The notes under the pieces are model-generated. The model searched no databases. It worked only from the letters and a program-made list of their open reading frames with translations, and was not told where the DNA came from. This document shows, piece by piece, positions 37,949 to 47,590 of a DNA stretch of 64,000 nucleotides; position 1 is the first letter of the stretch; each line of letters opens with the position of its first letter. Source of the stretch: Bacillus sp. B15-48. GTDB taxonomy: Bacteria > Bacillota > Bacilli > Bacillales > Cytobacillaceae. The translations under genes and the position numbers were made by a program. The stretch lies in NCBI RefSeq assembly GCF_016879755.1, contig NZ_WOFU01000002.1:740024-804023 (forward strand), in the 5' to 3' direction.

Positions 37949-38308
37949 TTACTTACTGTTTTGTGTTTTAGCAATGTTCGCTAATTCTGCGAATGCTTTT
38001 TCATCTTGAATCGCAAGTTCAGCAAGCATTTTACGGTTTACTTCAACACCTGCAAGTTTTAAACCGTGCATTAAACGGCTGTAAGAAAGGCCGTTCATGC
38101 GTGCAGCCGCGTTGATACGAGTAATCCAAAGCTTACGGAAGTCGCGCTTCTTTTGACGACGGTCACGATATGCATATTGCAATGACTTCATAACCTGTTG
38201 GTTTGCAACTTTATATAATGTATGTTTTGAACCGTAATAACCTTTTGCTAATTTAAGAATCTTTTTACGACGCTTACGCGTAACTGTACCGCCTTTAACA
38301 CGTGGCAT
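37949..38308 (-). CDS. rplT: 50S ribosomal protein L20
   Basis: Early-assembly large-subunit protein and autoregulator of its operon. The 119 residues show the basic N-terminal extension ([20 protein letters not shown]) and the conserved [22 protein letters not shown] core. Last of infC-rpmI-rplT, 37 bases after rpmI. In B. subtilis L20 acts on the operon leader, and a matching leader is present at 39178-39290. Confidence 0.97.
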   Translation of the reverse strand: MPRVKGGTVTRKRRKKILKLAKGYYGSKHTLYKVANQQVMKSLQYAYRDRRQKKRDFRKLWITRINAAARMNGLSYSRLMHGLKLAGVEVNRKMLAELAIQDEKAFAELANIAKTQNSK

Positions 38309-38345
38309 GTAATTTCCCTCCTATATAAATCGAGTTCCCTCGAGA

Positions 38346-38546
38346 TTACTTAATGTTGTCTAATAAATGACGGATACGTTTAAAATCACCTTTGGAAACC
38401 ATTGCACTTTTGCGAAGTTTACGCTTAGCTTTCGTAGATTTATTCGCAAATAAATGGCTTGTAAAAGCGTGTGAACGCTTAAGCTTGCCTGATCCAGTTT
38501 TCTTAAAACGCTTTGCAGCGCCACGGTGAGTTTTCATTTTTGGCAT
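38346..38546 (-). CDS. rpmI: 50S ribosomal protein L35
   Basis: A 66-residue, very basic ribosomal protein: [20 protein letters not shown], then [17 protein letters not shown], the full L35 signature. AGGAGG precedes the ATG. It lies 17 bases after infC. Confidence 0.97.
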   Translation of the reverse strand: MPKMKTHRGAAKRFKKTGSGKLKRSHAFTSHLFANKSTKAKRKLRKSAMVSKGDFKRIRHLLDNIK

Positions 38547-38563
38547 TAGGGACTTCCTCCTTA

Positions 38564-39079
38564 TTACTTATCGTTTTTAGGGGCTAAAACCAGAAACATG
38601 CTGCGTCCGTCCATTTTCGGATGGGACTCAACAGTAGCAACATCCTTGCATGCTACAGAGAAACGATCTAAAACACGTTGACCAATTTCTTTATGTGTAA
38701 TGGCACGACCTTTGAATCGAATCGAAGCCTTTACTTTGTCGCCTTTTTCAAGAAACTTGATTGCGTTTCGCAACTTCGTATTGAAATCATGCTCATCAAT
38801 TGTCGGGCTAAGACGAACTTCTTTGAGGTTGATTGTTTTCTGGTTTTTACGCGCTTCTTTGTCTTTCTTTTGTTGCTCGAATTTAAATTTACCGTAGTCC
38901 ATGATCCGGGCTACTGGCGGTTTTGCATTCGGTGCCACAAGGACAACATCAAGGTTTACACGTGAAGCGATTTCAAGCGCTTCATTTTTTGTTTTAATTC
39001 CTAGCTGATCGCCATTCTGGTCAATAAGACGAAGTTCGCGTGCGCGAATTCCCTCGTTCAACAGGATATCTTTGCTAAT
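38564..39079 (-). CDS. infC: Translation initiation factor IF-3 with AUU start
   Basis: Discriminates against non-AUG starts and prevents subunit joining. The 171 residues hold the N-domain ([20 protein letters not shown]), a lysine-rich linker ([22 protein letters not shown]) and the C-domain ([19 protein letters not shown]). The reading frame begins at ATT (39077-39079): GGAGGT lies eight bases upstream, whereas the TTG six codons later has no RBS. The AUU start is the known basis of IF-3 autoregulation. First gene of infC-rpmI-rplT. Confidence 0.93.
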   Translation of the reverse strand: MSKDILLNEGIRARELRLIDQNGDQLGIKTKNEALEIASRVNLDVVLVAPNAKPPVARIMDYGKFKFEQQKKDKEARKNQKTINLKEVRLSPTIDEHDFNTKLRNAIKFLEKGDKVKASIRFKGRAITHKEIGQRVLDRFSVACKDVATVESHPKMDGRSMFLVLAPKNDK

Positions 39080-39173
39080 AGTTAGCCACCTCCAGGTTTA
39101 TTACGAATACAAAAGTTTGGGTAAAGAATTGACATCTAGCTTTCAAACCTACAGCTTAATCATTTCCGCAAAT

Positions 39174-39290
39174 AAAAAAGTGTGGGTTAAACACCCACAC
39201 TTTACGAAACCGTACTTAATAACAGTCATTTACGTAAAACCTGTCAACTGCTGCATTGCGTCGAACAGGTGAGAAGCGGGTGCTCCTTCT
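39174..39290 (-). promoter_or_regulatory. L20 leader of infC-rpmI-rplT
   Basis: On the minus strand the leader contains CGCTTCTCACCTGTTCGACG and GTTGACAGGTTTTACGTAA, as in the Bacillus L20 leader, and ends in a terminator (39178-39203) with AAAGTGTGGGT and ACCCACACTTT plus a T-run. L20 binding should favour termination ahead of infC. Confidence 0.85.
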
Positions 39291-39325
39291 TTTCCACAAA
39301 CCGTATTCACTTTTCTACCTAAGTA

Positions 39326-39354
39326 ACTATATCACAATATCGATGTCATGTCAA
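39326..39354 (-). promoter_or_regulatory. Promoter of infC-rpmI-rplT
   Basis: Minus strand TTGACA (39349-39354), 17-base spacer, TATAGT (39326-39331), giving a leader of about 240 bases. It occupies most of the 39080-39430 gap together with the L20 leader. Confidence 0.8.
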
Positions 39355-39430
39355 TGTATTAACTAGTAACTAATTACTGCAACGAATTGTATTGTAACAA
39401 ACCTTTATACATCTTGCAATGCTTTTTAAG

Positions 39431-41362
39431 CTATTTTTTAGCATCTTTACGTAAAAGGTCTAGAAATGTCTCAAAACCTATGGTTTCAGACTTCTGTTCC
39501 CCATACTTTCGAACATTAACAGCATGTTCTTCAATTTCTTTATCTCCAACAACAAGCATATAAGGAATTTTTTGCATTTGTGCTTCACGAATCTTATAAC
39601 CGATTTTTTCATCACGGTCATCGAGCTCAACTCTAAACCCTTCTGCTTTCAATTTTTCTTGTACTTGTTTTGCGTAGTCATAGTGAACATCAGGTGAAAC
39701 TGGGATCACTTGTGCTTGTACAGGTGCAAGCCATGTCGGGAAAGCTCCCTTATATTCTTCAATTAAGAAGGCAACAAAGCGCTCCATCGTTGAGACAACT
39801 CCGCGGTGAATGACAACCGGACGATGGTGTTTGCCATCCTCTCCAATATAAGTTAGATCAAAGCGTTCTGGAAGCAAAAAGTCGAGCTGTACAGTTGACA
39901 GCGTCTCCTCTTTTCCGAGTGCTGTTTTAACCTGAACATCCAATTTCGGTCCGTAGAATGCTGCTTCTCCTTCGGCCTCATAATAGTCGAGACCTAGTTC
40001 ATCCATCGCCTCTTTCAGCATACTTTGTGCTCTTTCCCACATTTCATCATCATTAAAATACTTTTCAGTATCTTCAGGATCACGATAGGATAAACGGAAG
40101 GAGTAATCATTGAGATCAAAATCTTTATAAACAGCTAGAATTAAATCAACTACCCGCTTAAATTCCTCTTTAATCTGGTCCGGTCGAACAAATACGTGAG
40201 CATCATTCAACGTCATTCCACGTACACGTTGCAATCCTGACAACGCTCCAGACATCTCATATCGATGCATTGTTCCTAACTCAGCTATGCGAATCGGCAA
40301 CTCACGATAGCTGTGCATACTGCTTTTATAAACCATCATATGATGCGGACAATTCATCGGTCTTAATACTAATTGTTCATTATCCATCTGCATTGGCGGA
40401 AACATATCTTCTTGATAATGATCCCAATGACCGGAAGTTTTGTATAGTTCCACATTTGCCATAATCGGTGTGTAGACGTGATCATAGCCAAGACTTACTT
40501 CTTTATCAACTATATAACGCTCAATAATCCGGCGAATTGTTGATCCCTTCGGTAACCATAACGGAAGCCCTTGCCCTACCTTTTGCGAGCTCGTAAATAA
40601 ATTAAGTTCTTTACCAAGCTTCCTGTGATCGCGTTCTTTCGCTTCTTCAAGCAGGCGCAAATGTTCTGCCAAATCATCCTTTTTAAAGAATGCTGTTCCA
40701 TAAATACGCTGGAGCATTTTGTTATCACTGTCTCCACGCCAATAAGCTCCTGCAATGCTTAGTAGCTTAAATTCTTTCAACTTTCCTGTTGAAGGAACAT
40801 GGACTCCACGACAAAGATCAAAGAATTCGCCTTGTTCGTAGATAGTCACTGTCTCATCCGCTGGAATCGCTTCAATTAGCTCTAACTTGTACTCATCAGC
40901 GATTTCTTTGTACAACTGAATAGCCTCATTACGGCTTACTTCTTTGCGGACAATTTCGAGATTTTCATTAATGATTTTCTTCATTTCTTTTTCAATCGCA
41001 GGCAAGTCCTCAGGTGTAATTGATACATCTATATCAATATCATAATAAAAACCACCTTCAATAACTGGCCCAACACCAAGTTTGACATCTTTATACACGC
41101 GTTTAATCGCTTGAGCCATAAGATGCGCCGTACTGTGGCGGAGGATTTCAAGAGCTTCATCACTATCTGGAGTGACAATTTCTATTGCTCCATCCACTTC
41201 AATTGGTCGGCGCAAATCATACATTTCGCCATTTACCTTCCCGGCGATGGCTTTTTTCTTAAGTCCCGGACTAATTGAAGCCGCAATGTCTTCAGTCGTC
41301 GTACCGGCAGAAAACTCCTTTACTGCACCGTCTGGGAATGTTAATTTAATCATGTCTGCCAT
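39431..41362 (-). CDS. thrS: Threonyl-tRNA synthetase
   Basis: Charges tRNA-Thr and edits Ser. The 643 residues show the TGS domain (1-62), the editing domain (about 65-230, [14 protein letters not shown] and the C..H site), class II core with motif 2 [17 protein letters not shown], zinc ligands in MNCPHHM plus later His, motif 3 [19 protein letters not shown], and the anticodon domain (about 540-640). It corresponds to the constitutive thrS of B. subtilis. A Thr T-box precedes it. Confidence 0.97.
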   Translation of the reverse strand: MADMIKLTFPDGAVKEFSAGTTTEDIAASISPGLKKKAIAGKVNGEMYDLRRPIEVDGAIEIVTPDSDEALEILRHSTAHLMAQAIKRVYKDVKLGVGPVIEGGFYYDIDIDVSITPEDLPAIEKEMKKIINENLEIVRKEVSRNEAIQLYKEIADEYKLELIEAIPADETVTIYEQGEFFDLCRGVHVPSTGKLKEFKLLSIAGAYWRGDSDNKMLQRIYGTAFFKKDDLAEHLRLLEEAKERDHRKLGKELNLFTSSQKVGQGLPLWLPKGSTIRRIIERYIVDKEVSLGYDHVYTPIMANVELYKTSGHWDHYQEDMFPPMQMDNEQLVLRPMNCPHHMMVYKSSMHSYRELPIRIAELGTMHRYEMSGALSGLQRVRGMTLNDAHVFVRPDQIKEEFKRVVDLILAVYKDFDLNDYSFRLSYRDPEDTEKYFNDDEMWERAQSMLKEAMDELGLDYYEAEGEAAFYGPKLDVQVKTALGKEETLSTVQLDFLLPERFDLTYIGEDGKHHRPVVIHRGVVSTMERFVAFLIEEYKGAFPTWLAPVQAQVIPVSPDVHYDYAKQVQEKLKAEGFRVELDDRDEKIGYKIREAQMQKIPYMLVVGDKEIEEHAVNVRKYGEQKSETIGFETFLDLLRKDAKK

Positions 41363-41393
41363 AACGCTTTACCTCACTTCTTTTATAAAATAA

Positions 41394-41660
41394 AAAAACT
41401 CCTCCCTCAAATAAGGGACGAGTTTCAAATCACGTGGTTCCACCCAATTTCCCGTTTTTACAGATAGTCATTCCCGATAAAAACGGCTTTGGTTTTGATA
41501 ACGGTTCTAATACCGTCAGCAACTACTAGCTTACAAAAAGCGTTCGCAACTGAAGTTCAGAGGTGGTAAGTCAATTCTTTAGTGTTAGGAAGGTTACAGC
41601 CTTGCCTTCCCTCTCTGCAAACCATTCAAGAATGCCCATGTCCTCATCATTACAATTCGC
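41394..41660 (-). promoter_or_regulatory. T-box leader (Thr) of thrS
   Basis: Minus strand T-box GGGTGGAACCACGTGA (41430-41445), followed by a terminator (41394-41424) with AACTCGTCCCT pairing to AGGGAGGAGTT and a T-run. The specifier region reads CTT-ACC-ACCTCT, placing ACC (41565-41567) where the other two T-boxes of this window have CTC and TTC; ACC is Thr. Confidence 0.93.
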
Positions 41661-41681
41661 TTGATTCCATTTATGTAGGTA

Positions 41682-41710
41682 ATTATAATTTGTAATTTGT
41701 CGAAAATCAA
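41682..41710 (-). promoter_or_regulatory. Promoter of thrS
   Basis: Minus strand TTGATT (41705-41710), 17-base spacer, TATAAT (41682-41687). The -35 box overlaps the ytxC stop codon. Confidence 0.65.
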
Positions 41711-42582
41711 GTAGGACTATTGGACTTATCACTCATATTTTTCTTATTTTCAGCAAAAACTTTAACTGGACATATGTTTATTCGCTCTTCAAAGATATTT
41801 CGAATCGTTCGAACGAGCGGTTGTTCTGGTTGATTTGTATACAGAAAAATCTGAGTAGGTGCAATTGACAGCAATGGGGCAATTGTTACGGAATCAATAT
41901 AGAGTGGGTGATTCCCCAGTAATCGACGGTCAATCCCCTTAATTAACTCACTTCTTTTCAGTTCATTTAAATTTTTATCATGAAAGGTTGTTTCCTCATC
42001 AAGCAATAAATGAATCACTTCTTGTTTCGCCTCTCTAGCAGATAAAAACTCTCTCAACGTCTGTACAAACATCTGGTAATCTTGCTCGAGTTTGTACTCA
42101 TCAATTGCCACTTCCACATAGCTATACAGTCGATCATGAAATGGTCGCAAACGAAACATCACAAAAGAATCGAAAGAAAAACTGATTCCGCTATTGAACA
42201 TTTCATGTATTGCCTTTAATGCATATCCTTTTTCATCCGGACCACTTAGAAAAGAGGCCAAATCCTCTCTACTTCCATCAATAACGGAATAAATGATTTG
42301 CAGGATTTGCTCTTGCTCATTTGGATCTTTATAAAAAAAACGGTTAGCGAGAATTTCTCTGAACCAGTCGTCACGCTTCTTGACGACGATAAAATTATAA
42401 ACGCTTTCCTTAATCTTATGGAAATCTGCTTTTGGCAGCTTTTGTGGGAGTATTCTTATTCTTTTCTTATTTTTATCCAGTTGAACATGCCCTCGTTCCA
42501 CAATTTCGGCAGTCACCTGGTTTATCATATGCCCGTATAAACGATGGGCATCATCGTCTTTTTGGAAGATGATTTCTATCAA
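41707..42582 (-). CDS. ytxC: Sporulation-associated protein YtxC
   Basis: A 291-residue YtxC family protein found in spore-forming bacilli; its biochemical role is unknown. It shows the family core with a basic central segment (KRRIRILPQKLPKADFHKIK) and a long alpha-helical C-terminal half with LLDEETTFHDKNLNELKR. No membrane segment or known catalytic motif is seen. It lies between dnaI and thrS as in B. subtilis. Confidence 0.88.
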   Translation of the reverse strand: MIEIIFQKDDDAHRLYGHMINQVTAEIVERGHVQLDKNKKRIRILPQKLPKADFHKIKESVYNFIVVKKRDDWFREILANRFFYKDPNEQEQILQIIYSVIDGSREDLASFLSGPDEKGYALKAIHEMFNSGISFSFDSFVMFRLRPFHDRLYSYVEVAIDEYKLEQDYQMFVQTLREFLSAREAKQEVIHLLLDEETTFHDKNLNELKRSELIKGIDRRLLGNHPLYIDSVTIAPLLSIAPTQIFLYTNQPEQPLVRTIRNIFEERINICPVKVFAENKKNMSDKSNSPT

Positions 42583-42686
42583 CCATATCCCCCCTTCGTA
42601 AAAATCTCCTGATTTAATATATGGGGGACATGTTCATTTTAGAAGCATGTAAACTAAACGAAAAGAATTTATCGATAAAAAAGAAA

Positions 42687-42711
42687 AAAGCCATACCTTT
42701 TAGCTATGACT
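42687..42711 (-). terminator. Terminator after dnaI
   Basis: AGTCATA and TATGGCT with one G-T pair around GCTAAAAGG, followed by TTTTTTC on the minus strand. Confidence 0.7.
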
Positions 42712-43643
42712 TACTCTCTTCGGTTTCTTCCTTCAACTTTAACCGGTATAGCAAGATACTTTATTCTTTCTAATATTCTCGCTGCTTTTAATTGCTCCTC
42801 TTCGCCTCGCTGACTATAAGTTAAGTGATGACTAAGACCAGCAAAATCAAAGTTAGAAGTAAACAAAGTCGGTGAATTTTCCAACATTCGAAATTGAAGG
42901 ATTGGCCCTAAAATTTCATCCCTAGCCCAACTACTCATCGTCTCCGCTCCGATATCATCTAACATTAATATAGGGGATTTTTTAATAAAGTCTAGCTTTT
43001 CATTAAGGGAATTATCACCGATTGCATTTTTCATTTCTCTAAACAATTCAGGAACATATACAATCATCGAACGAATCTGTTTTTTTGCTAATTCATTAGC
43101 GATTGCTCCGAGTAAATACGATTTTCCTGTTCCGAAGGGGCCATGGAAGTAGATTCCTTTTTGCTTTTCACCCTCAGTATAATTTTTAACGAAATCCTTG
43201 GCCATTTTAATCGCCATAAATCTTCCTGTATCTTCGAGATCAATATCACCAAGAGAAGCTTTTAAAATTTCTTTTGGGACATATAAACTCCCAATTAAAC
43301 GCTCGCTTTTCTGTTTTTCTTCATGTAAGACCTTTTTTTGACAGCGGTCATAAGTCACATCGATAAATTTCCCATTAAAGACAAGTCTTGGCTCATAGCC
43401 TTGAATCATATTCTTGCAACTAGAAAGACTGCTACAATCAGCACAACCTTTGCTTTGATTAATAAATTCATGCATTTTCATTAAACTTTTATCTATAATC
43501 TCTCGAGTGATTTGACCTTCGTGTCTTTGAATAAAATCTTGCACATGAAGATCATTTAATACTTCTGTTCTTAACGCTTCATACCGTTGCTGGAAATTTT
43601 GATTTTTCGTTAATTTTCTCAGTGTTTCATTTATCTTTTCCAT
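42711..43643 (-). CDS. dnaI: Primosomal helicase loader DnaI
   Basis: AAA+ loader that delivers the replicative helicase DnaC to DNA with DnaB and DnaD. The 310 residues have an N-terminal helicase-binding domain with zinc-site cysteines (Cys67, Cys70, Cys76 and Cys101) and a C-terminal AAA+ domain: Walker A GPFGTGKS (168-175), Walker B ILMLDDIGAE. The ATG at 43641-43643 has GGAGG seven bases upstream, better than the GTG three codons earlier which lies inside that RBS. Five bases separate it from dnaB. Confidence 0.94.
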   Translation of the reverse strand: MEKINETLRKLTKNQNFQQRYEALRTEVLNDLHVQDFIQRHEGQITREIIDKSLMKMHEFINQSKGCADCSSLSSCKNMIQGYEPRLVFNGKFIDVTYDRCQKKVLHEEKQKSERLIGSLYVPKEILKASLGDIDLEDTGRFMAIKMAKDFVKNYTEGEKQKGIYFHGPFGTGKSYLLGAIANELAKKQIRSMIVYVPELFREMKNAIGDNSLNEKLDFIKKSPILMLDDIGAETMSSWARDEILGPILQFRMLENSPTLFTSNFDFAGLSHHLTYSQRGEEEQLKAARILERIKYLAIPVKVEGRNRRE

Positions 43644-43648
43644 CGGCC

Positions 43649-45046
43649 TCACCTCCTTGACTTAAACTCCTTAAGTTCTTCCTCAAGTTGCTTTCTTTCT
43701 TGCTCAAATGCAGAGTCTTTCTTCATGTCCTTTTGCTTTTTAGACTCCGCTTTATCCTCAAACCAGTCTGGTAAAAGCTCTTTACGAATAGGCTTTTTGG
43801 ATGATGGTCGATCTTTTTTCTCCTCGGCCCATTGTATGTATTGCCTATGTTCTTTTTTCGCTAGGTCCATTGCTTCTTTCACGGTTTTCACTTGTTTTCG
43901 AGCCCAATGGCTAGCTATTTTTTCCATATATCCTTTGTTCAACTTCATATCTGTCCTGATCATAACATACTCAATTAGTACATTCACGACTCCTGGGTGG
44001 AGCTTTTGTTTAAACATAATCCCTTCAATAATTTGAAGATCTGTTTTGGAGGGGACCGCACCACCCGAAATATCAATTAAATATTGTCTTGGTGAGGTGC
44101 TCTCTAAATAATGAGCAAGCTCATCCTCTGGCGATTTCGGACTACTTGGCGCCGTTTTATGCTGTAGCGGTTGTGTTAAGTCAAGAAGTTGTGGCAATTG
44201 GTCTTGATTTTCAAACTGATACCAATCTCTCGCAGCTTTTCGAAGCTCCTCAATATCAATTTCACTATCTGCTGTCAATGCACTAAGTATAATGTTTTTC
44301 ATTTGAATCGCATCAATCCCATACAAAAATGCAAGATTGCTAATCGCTTCTTTTACTCCCGGTGTCAACGCATTTTTTGAAACTAAGTTTTCCTTCAGCC
44401 CTGCAGTTAAAATCTCAAAATTAAAAGTCGTCGGATTGATTTGTACCCCGTCCGACTCTTGTCTCCCAATAAAAACCTCGTCTTTTTCAGGAGCAAGCTC
44501 TTCTCCTGAGTCACTATGGTATCGTAAAGTATCAGGAGAGACAGACACAAAAACATCTTGAAATTCCCTTGTCACTTCTGAATAGCCGTCTTGTTGGCTA
44601 ATCGCCTTATCAGCAAAAAAGCGTTTCAGCCTAAAGAACTGATTCTTCCCCACTTTTCGATATAAGTATATATTTAATAACCCATCTAAGAAAAATTGCT
44701 CCGGGGTTAATGGTGGCTGTAATTGATAAATAAACGAGCGATTTTCTTCGTCGTTTTTTACGTAAGTTTTCAACAGTCCCATTGCCTCAAGCTTTAATCT
44801 GGCATGATAAATGTCTTTTAAATTCAAGTCTAGAAGAGTCATTAAGCTGTGATGAGAGGAAGATGATGACCAAAGACGGTTTTCCTCAAGCTCCGCCCAA
44901 AGTGTCATATATAAACTCATGCATACCGGTCCTATTAAAGGCTGATATAAAAAAGTGAGCACTTTGCGATCATATTCATGTAACAAACCACTTAATCCGA
45001 CCACATATTGGTCAACAGGCAACAGCTCCTGCCAATGCTGTGTCAT
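43649..45046 (-). CDS. dnaB: Replication initiation and membrane attachment protein DnaB
   Basis: Firmicute helicase co-loader at oriC and restart primosomes. The 465 residues have two DDBH winged-helix-like regions, with KVLTFLYQPLIGPVCMSLYM near the N-terminus and the YxxxIxxxW-type motif HPGVVNVLIEYVMIRTDMKLN and YMEKIASHWARKQVKTVKEA in the C-terminal third; the tail is lysine/glutamate-rich. The start MTQHWQELLPVDQYVV matches the homologues; earlier in-frame codons lie in the nrdR terminator. Followed by dnaI. Confidence 0.93.
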   Translation of the reverse strand: MTQHWQELLPVDQYVVGLSGLLHEYDRKVLTFLYQPLIGPVCMSLYMTLWAELEENRLWSSSSSHHSLMTLLDLNLKDIYHARLKLEAMGLLKTYVKNDEENRSFIYQLQPPLTPEQFFLDGLLNIYLYRKVGKNQFFRLKRFFADKAISQQDGYSEVTREFQDVFVSVSPDTLRYHSDSGEELAPEKDEVFIGRQESDGVQINPTTFNFEILTAGLKENLVSKNALTPGVKEAISNLAFLYGIDAIQMKNIILSALTADSEIDIEELRKAARDWYQFENQDQLPQLLDLTQPLQHKTAPSSPKSPEDELAHYLESTSPRQYLIDISGGAVPSKTDLQIIEGIMFKQKLHPGVVNVLIEYVMIRTDMKLNKGYMEKIASHWARKQVKTVKEAMDLAKKEHRQYIQWAEEKKDRPSSKKPIRKELLPDWFEDKAESKKQKDMKKDSAFEQERKQLEEELKEFKSRR

Positions 45047-45075
45047 TGCCTTTACCACCCCTTGCACTATTGATA

Positions 45076-45107
45076 AAAAAAGAGCCAAGGATTTCCCCTT
45101 CAGCTCT
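45076..45107 (-). terminator. Terminator between nrdR and dnaB
   Basis: GAGC-AAGG and CCTT-GCTC stem with loop GGAAAT and TTTTTTTATC on the minus strand. It should reduce read-through into dnaB, yet no clear dnaB promoter is seen between. Confidence 0.7.
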
Positions 45108-45108
45108 A

Positions 45109-45570
45109 TTAAGACTGTTCTTTTTTAATCAGTTCCTTTAATTCCTCGATAAAAACATTGATATCTTTAAATTGTCGGTAAACAGAGGCAAAGCGAACAT
45201 AAGCCACCTCATCGATATTTGCAAGACGATCCATGACCATTTCACCGATGGCTTCACTTTTCACTTCTGAAACCCCATTATTACGAAGTTCCTTTTCTAT
45301 CTCCGAAACAATCTCTTCAAGTTGTTTCAATGCTACAGGGCGTTTTTCACACGCTTTGATTAACCCTCTTAACAACTTTTCTCTATTGAACTCCTCACGT
45401 GTCCCTTCCTTTTTCACAACAATAAGAGGAATATCTTCTACTTTTTCAAAAGTTGTAAAACGATAGGAGCAGGCTTCACATTCTCTTCTACGTCGAATCG
45501 ATCTCCCCTCGTCTACTGGACGAGAATCAAGGACACGGGTCGAATTATTTTGACAAGCTGGACATTTCAT
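45109..45570 (-). CDS. nrdR: Transcriptional repressor NrdR
   Basis: Nucleotide-sensing repressor of ribonucleotide reductase genes. The 153 residues contain the zinc ribbon (Cys3, Cys6, Cys31, Cys34; [31 protein letters not shown]) and an ATP-cone (about 48-138, [20 protein letters not shown]). The ATG follows a weak RBS. It lies between dnaB and speD as in B. subtilis. No NrdR box was identifiable in the window. Confidence 0.95.
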   Translation of the reverse strand: MKCPACQNNSTRVLDSRPVDEGRSIRRRRECEACSYRFTTFEKVEDIPLIVVKKEGTREEFNREKLLRGLIKACEKRPVALKQLEEIVSEIEKELRNNGVSEVKSEAIGEMVMDRLANIDEVAYVRFASVYRQFKDINVFIEELKELIKKEQS

Positions 45571-45659
45571 CTCGATTTCAACTCCGAATTTCTATCATAT
45601 GTAACATTTCTTTACTATTCCTTATTGCTTCTTATTATATCTTATTGAAGAAAAATTAA

Positions 45660-45686
45660 AAAGAGATGTATTTTATACACCTCTTG
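45660..45686 (-). terminator. Terminator after speD
   Basis: AGAGGTGTAT and ATACATCTCT around AAA, followed by TTTTTAAT on the minus strand. Confidence 0.8.
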
Positions 45687-45698
45687 AATAGTCATTTT

Positions 45699-46079
45699 TT
45701 ATAATGCTTTCGCTTGTGACTGTTTTACTTGTATTGGTCCCATTCCCCTTGGTACTTCAATATTTTCACGAGTTTGGGCTCCTAACGCGTCGGCGATATA
45801 GTCGGCCGCAACAATAGGATTTAAATCCCCACAAGTATAAACGTCAATACTTGCATATCCATGTTCTGGGAAGCTGTGTATCGTGAGGTGAGATTCAGAT
45901 ATAATGACAACCCCACTAACACCTTGTGGTGCAAACTTATGAAAAGCGACTTCACGAATTTCTGCACCTGATTTTAAAGCTGCTCCAACAAATGTTTTTT
46001 CAATAAAATCAATATCATTTAATTTTTCAAAATCGCAACCCCAAAGTTCAGAAATTACATGACGACCCATTGTTTCCAT
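45699..46079 (-). CDS. speD: S-adenosylmethionine decarboxylase proenzyme
   Basis: Makes decarboxylated SAM for spermidine synthesis. The 126-residue proenzyme is of the short bacterial class; autocleavage in [17 protein letters not shown] is expected between Glu62 and Ser63, which becomes the pyruvoyl group. His68 and Cys83 (YTCGDL) are the processing and catalytic residues. The RBS GAGGGGG lies eight bases upstream and could be masked by a complementary leader segment. Lies between nrdR and gapB. Confidence 0.95.
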   Translation of the reverse strand: METMGRHVISELWGCDFEKLNDIDFIEKTFVGAALKSGAEIREVAFHKFAPQGVSGVVIISESHLTIHSFPEHGYASIDVYTCGDLNPIVAADYIADALGAQTRENIEVPRGMGPIQVKQSQAKAL

Positions 46080-46085
46080 ATTCAG

Positions 46086-46232
46086 TTCCCCCTCTAACTA
46101 TTTTGGTTAGAAGTGAAGTTCCCATTTTCATTGGTACTTTAACTACAACGGGGGGAAGTTAGTCCAAAGAGGTCCTAACCCTTTAAGTAGTTAATATTTA
46201 CCTTAATGAAGAAGTTCACGATGACTAGTATA
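46086..46232 (-). promoter_or_regulatory. Structured speD leader that may mask the RBS
   Basis: In the roughly 140-base leader TTCCCCC (within 46150-46157) is complementary over seven bases to the RBS GGGGGAA (46086-46092). Two GTTAG and two CTAAC segments (GGGTTAGGACC, GGACTAACTT, TTCTAACCAA, ATAGTTAGAGG) offer alternative hairpins. No known riboswitch class was recognised. Confidence 0.4.
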
Positions 46233-46255
46233 CTTTGTTTATATTATTTTTGCAA
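46227..46255 (-). promoter_or_regulatory. Promoter of speD
   Basis: Minus strand TTGCAA (46250-46255), 17-base spacer, TATACT (46227-46232). It lies after the gapB terminator, so speD can be transcribed on its own. Confidence 0.65.
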
Positions 46256-46332
46256 CTAAAGTACTTAAAATTATCTAAAGAAATTATATTCAAAACAGGT
46301 ACATTCTTTGCTGTGTTTTTTTTTTTACCATA

Positions 46333-46375
46333 AAAAATAGGCCTACCTTATTTAATAAAAGGCAGACCTATTCCC
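46333..46375 (-). terminator. Terminator after gapB
   Basis: AATAGG-CT-CCTT and AAGG-AG-CCTATT form an imperfect stem, followed by TTTTTTATGG on the minus strand. Confidence 0.8.
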
Positions 46376-46391
46376 TGGAATGAATTTTTGA

Positions 46392-47423
46392 TTACCCCAC
46401 TTTTACTTCGGTACATTTAGCTAACTTTTGTGCAACATAATTAGCTAGATCTACGACTCTAGAAGAATAACCCCATTCATTATCATACCAAGCAAGAACT
46501 TTTACTTTATTCGCACCAATTACCATTGTTGACAGACCGTCAATAATGGCTGAATGATCATTTGTATTAAAGTCAATTGAAACAAGTGGCTCATCAGTGA
46601 TGTCTAAAATTCCCTTTAATGCGCCTCTAGAGGATGATAGAAAAGCTTCATTAATTTCATCAATTGTTACCTCGCGCTTAAGATCAACAACTAAATCAAC
46701 AAGAGAGACGTTCGGTGTCGGTACTCGCAAAGCCATTCCATGTAATTTCCCTTTTAATTGCGGCAACACCAATGATAAAGCTTTTGCTGCACCAGTTGAC
46801 GTCGGAATAATCGATTGCGCACATGAGCGAGCACGACGCAAATCTTTATGTGGATTATCAATATTCTTCTGGTCATTTGTGTACGAGTGAACCGTCGTCA
46901 TTAGCCCATTAACAATTCCAAATTGATCATCAAGCACTTTAGCTACTGGTGCTAAACAATTTGTCGTACAAGAAGCATTGGAAATAACATCATGTTTCTC
47001 AATATTTAATTCGCTTTCATTGACTCCCATGACAATCGTAATATCCTCGTTTTTCCCAGGAGCAGATAAAATAACTTTTTTAGCACCTGCATCCAGGTGG
47101 GCGGATGCTTTATCACGTGAATTGAATTTTCCAGTCGCTTCTATAACGATATCAATCTCTAATTCTCTCCATGGCAATTCTGCCGGATTCCTATTATTTA
47201 ACAACTGAACACGCTTATTGTTTACAATCAATGCATCATCAGCTGGTATTACATCTGCCTCAAATTTCCCATGTGTTGAATCATATTTAATTAAATGCGC
47301 TAAAGTTTCAGCCGGATAGCTAGCGTTTATCGCCACAATTTCAAGATTTTCTTCAAGAATAGCCTTTCTAAACACCATTCTCCCTATTCTCCCAAACCCG
47401 TTTATTGCAATTTTAGCCTTCAT
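46392..47423 (-). CDS. gapB: Gluconeogenic glyceraldehyde-3-phosphate dehydrogenase
   Basis: Catalyses the reverse, gluconeogenic reaction, usually with NADP. The 343 residues have the Rossmann GFGRIGRMVFR, the catalytic Cys152 in SNASCTTNCLAP and HSYTNDQKNIDNPHKDLRRAR. Instead of the Asp that selects NAD in GapA, this chain has VAINASYPAET around residues 30-40, which suits NADP use. In B. subtilis it is repressed by CcpN on glucose; the operator could not be verified here. Upstream of speD as in B. subtilis. Confidence 0.93.
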   Translation of the reverse strand: MKAKIAINGFGRIGRMVFRKAILEENLEIVAINASYPAETLAHLIKYDSTHGKFEADVIPADDALIVNNKRVQLLNNRNPAELPWRELEIDIVIEATGKFNSRDKASAHLDAGAKKVILSAPGKNEDITIVMGVNESELNIEKHDVISNASCTTNCLAPVAKVLDDQFGIVNGLMTTVHSYTNDQKNIDNPHKDLRRARSCAQSIIPTSTGAAKALSLVLPQLKGKLHGMALRVPTPNVSLVDLVVDLKREVTIDEINEAFLSSSRGALKGILDITDEPLVSIDFNTNDHSAIIDGLSTMVIGANKVKVLAWYDNEWGYSSRVVDLANYVAQKLAKCTEVKVG

Positions 47424-47565
47424 TCTACGGCTCCTTCCACATTAATGTTATACTCAATTACCCCTTATATGGTATTTAGTATAACATATTAATTTAAATT
47501 TGTGATAAATAATTGCGCACATTTAAAAATATAATCACTTTTAAAAAATTATCACTCTTAAGACA

Positions 47566-47590
47566 AAAAAAAGAACCAATTTGGTCCTTA
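47566..47590 (-). terminator. Terminator overlapping the coaE stop
   Basis: AGGACCAA and TTGGTTCT with a run of eight T on the minus strand. Confidence 0.8.

Noticed and set aside
45047-45088. 14-residue upstream extension of dnaB
   Set aside because: It lies in the nrdR terminator and lacks an RBS; homologues begin at the MTQHW-type start.
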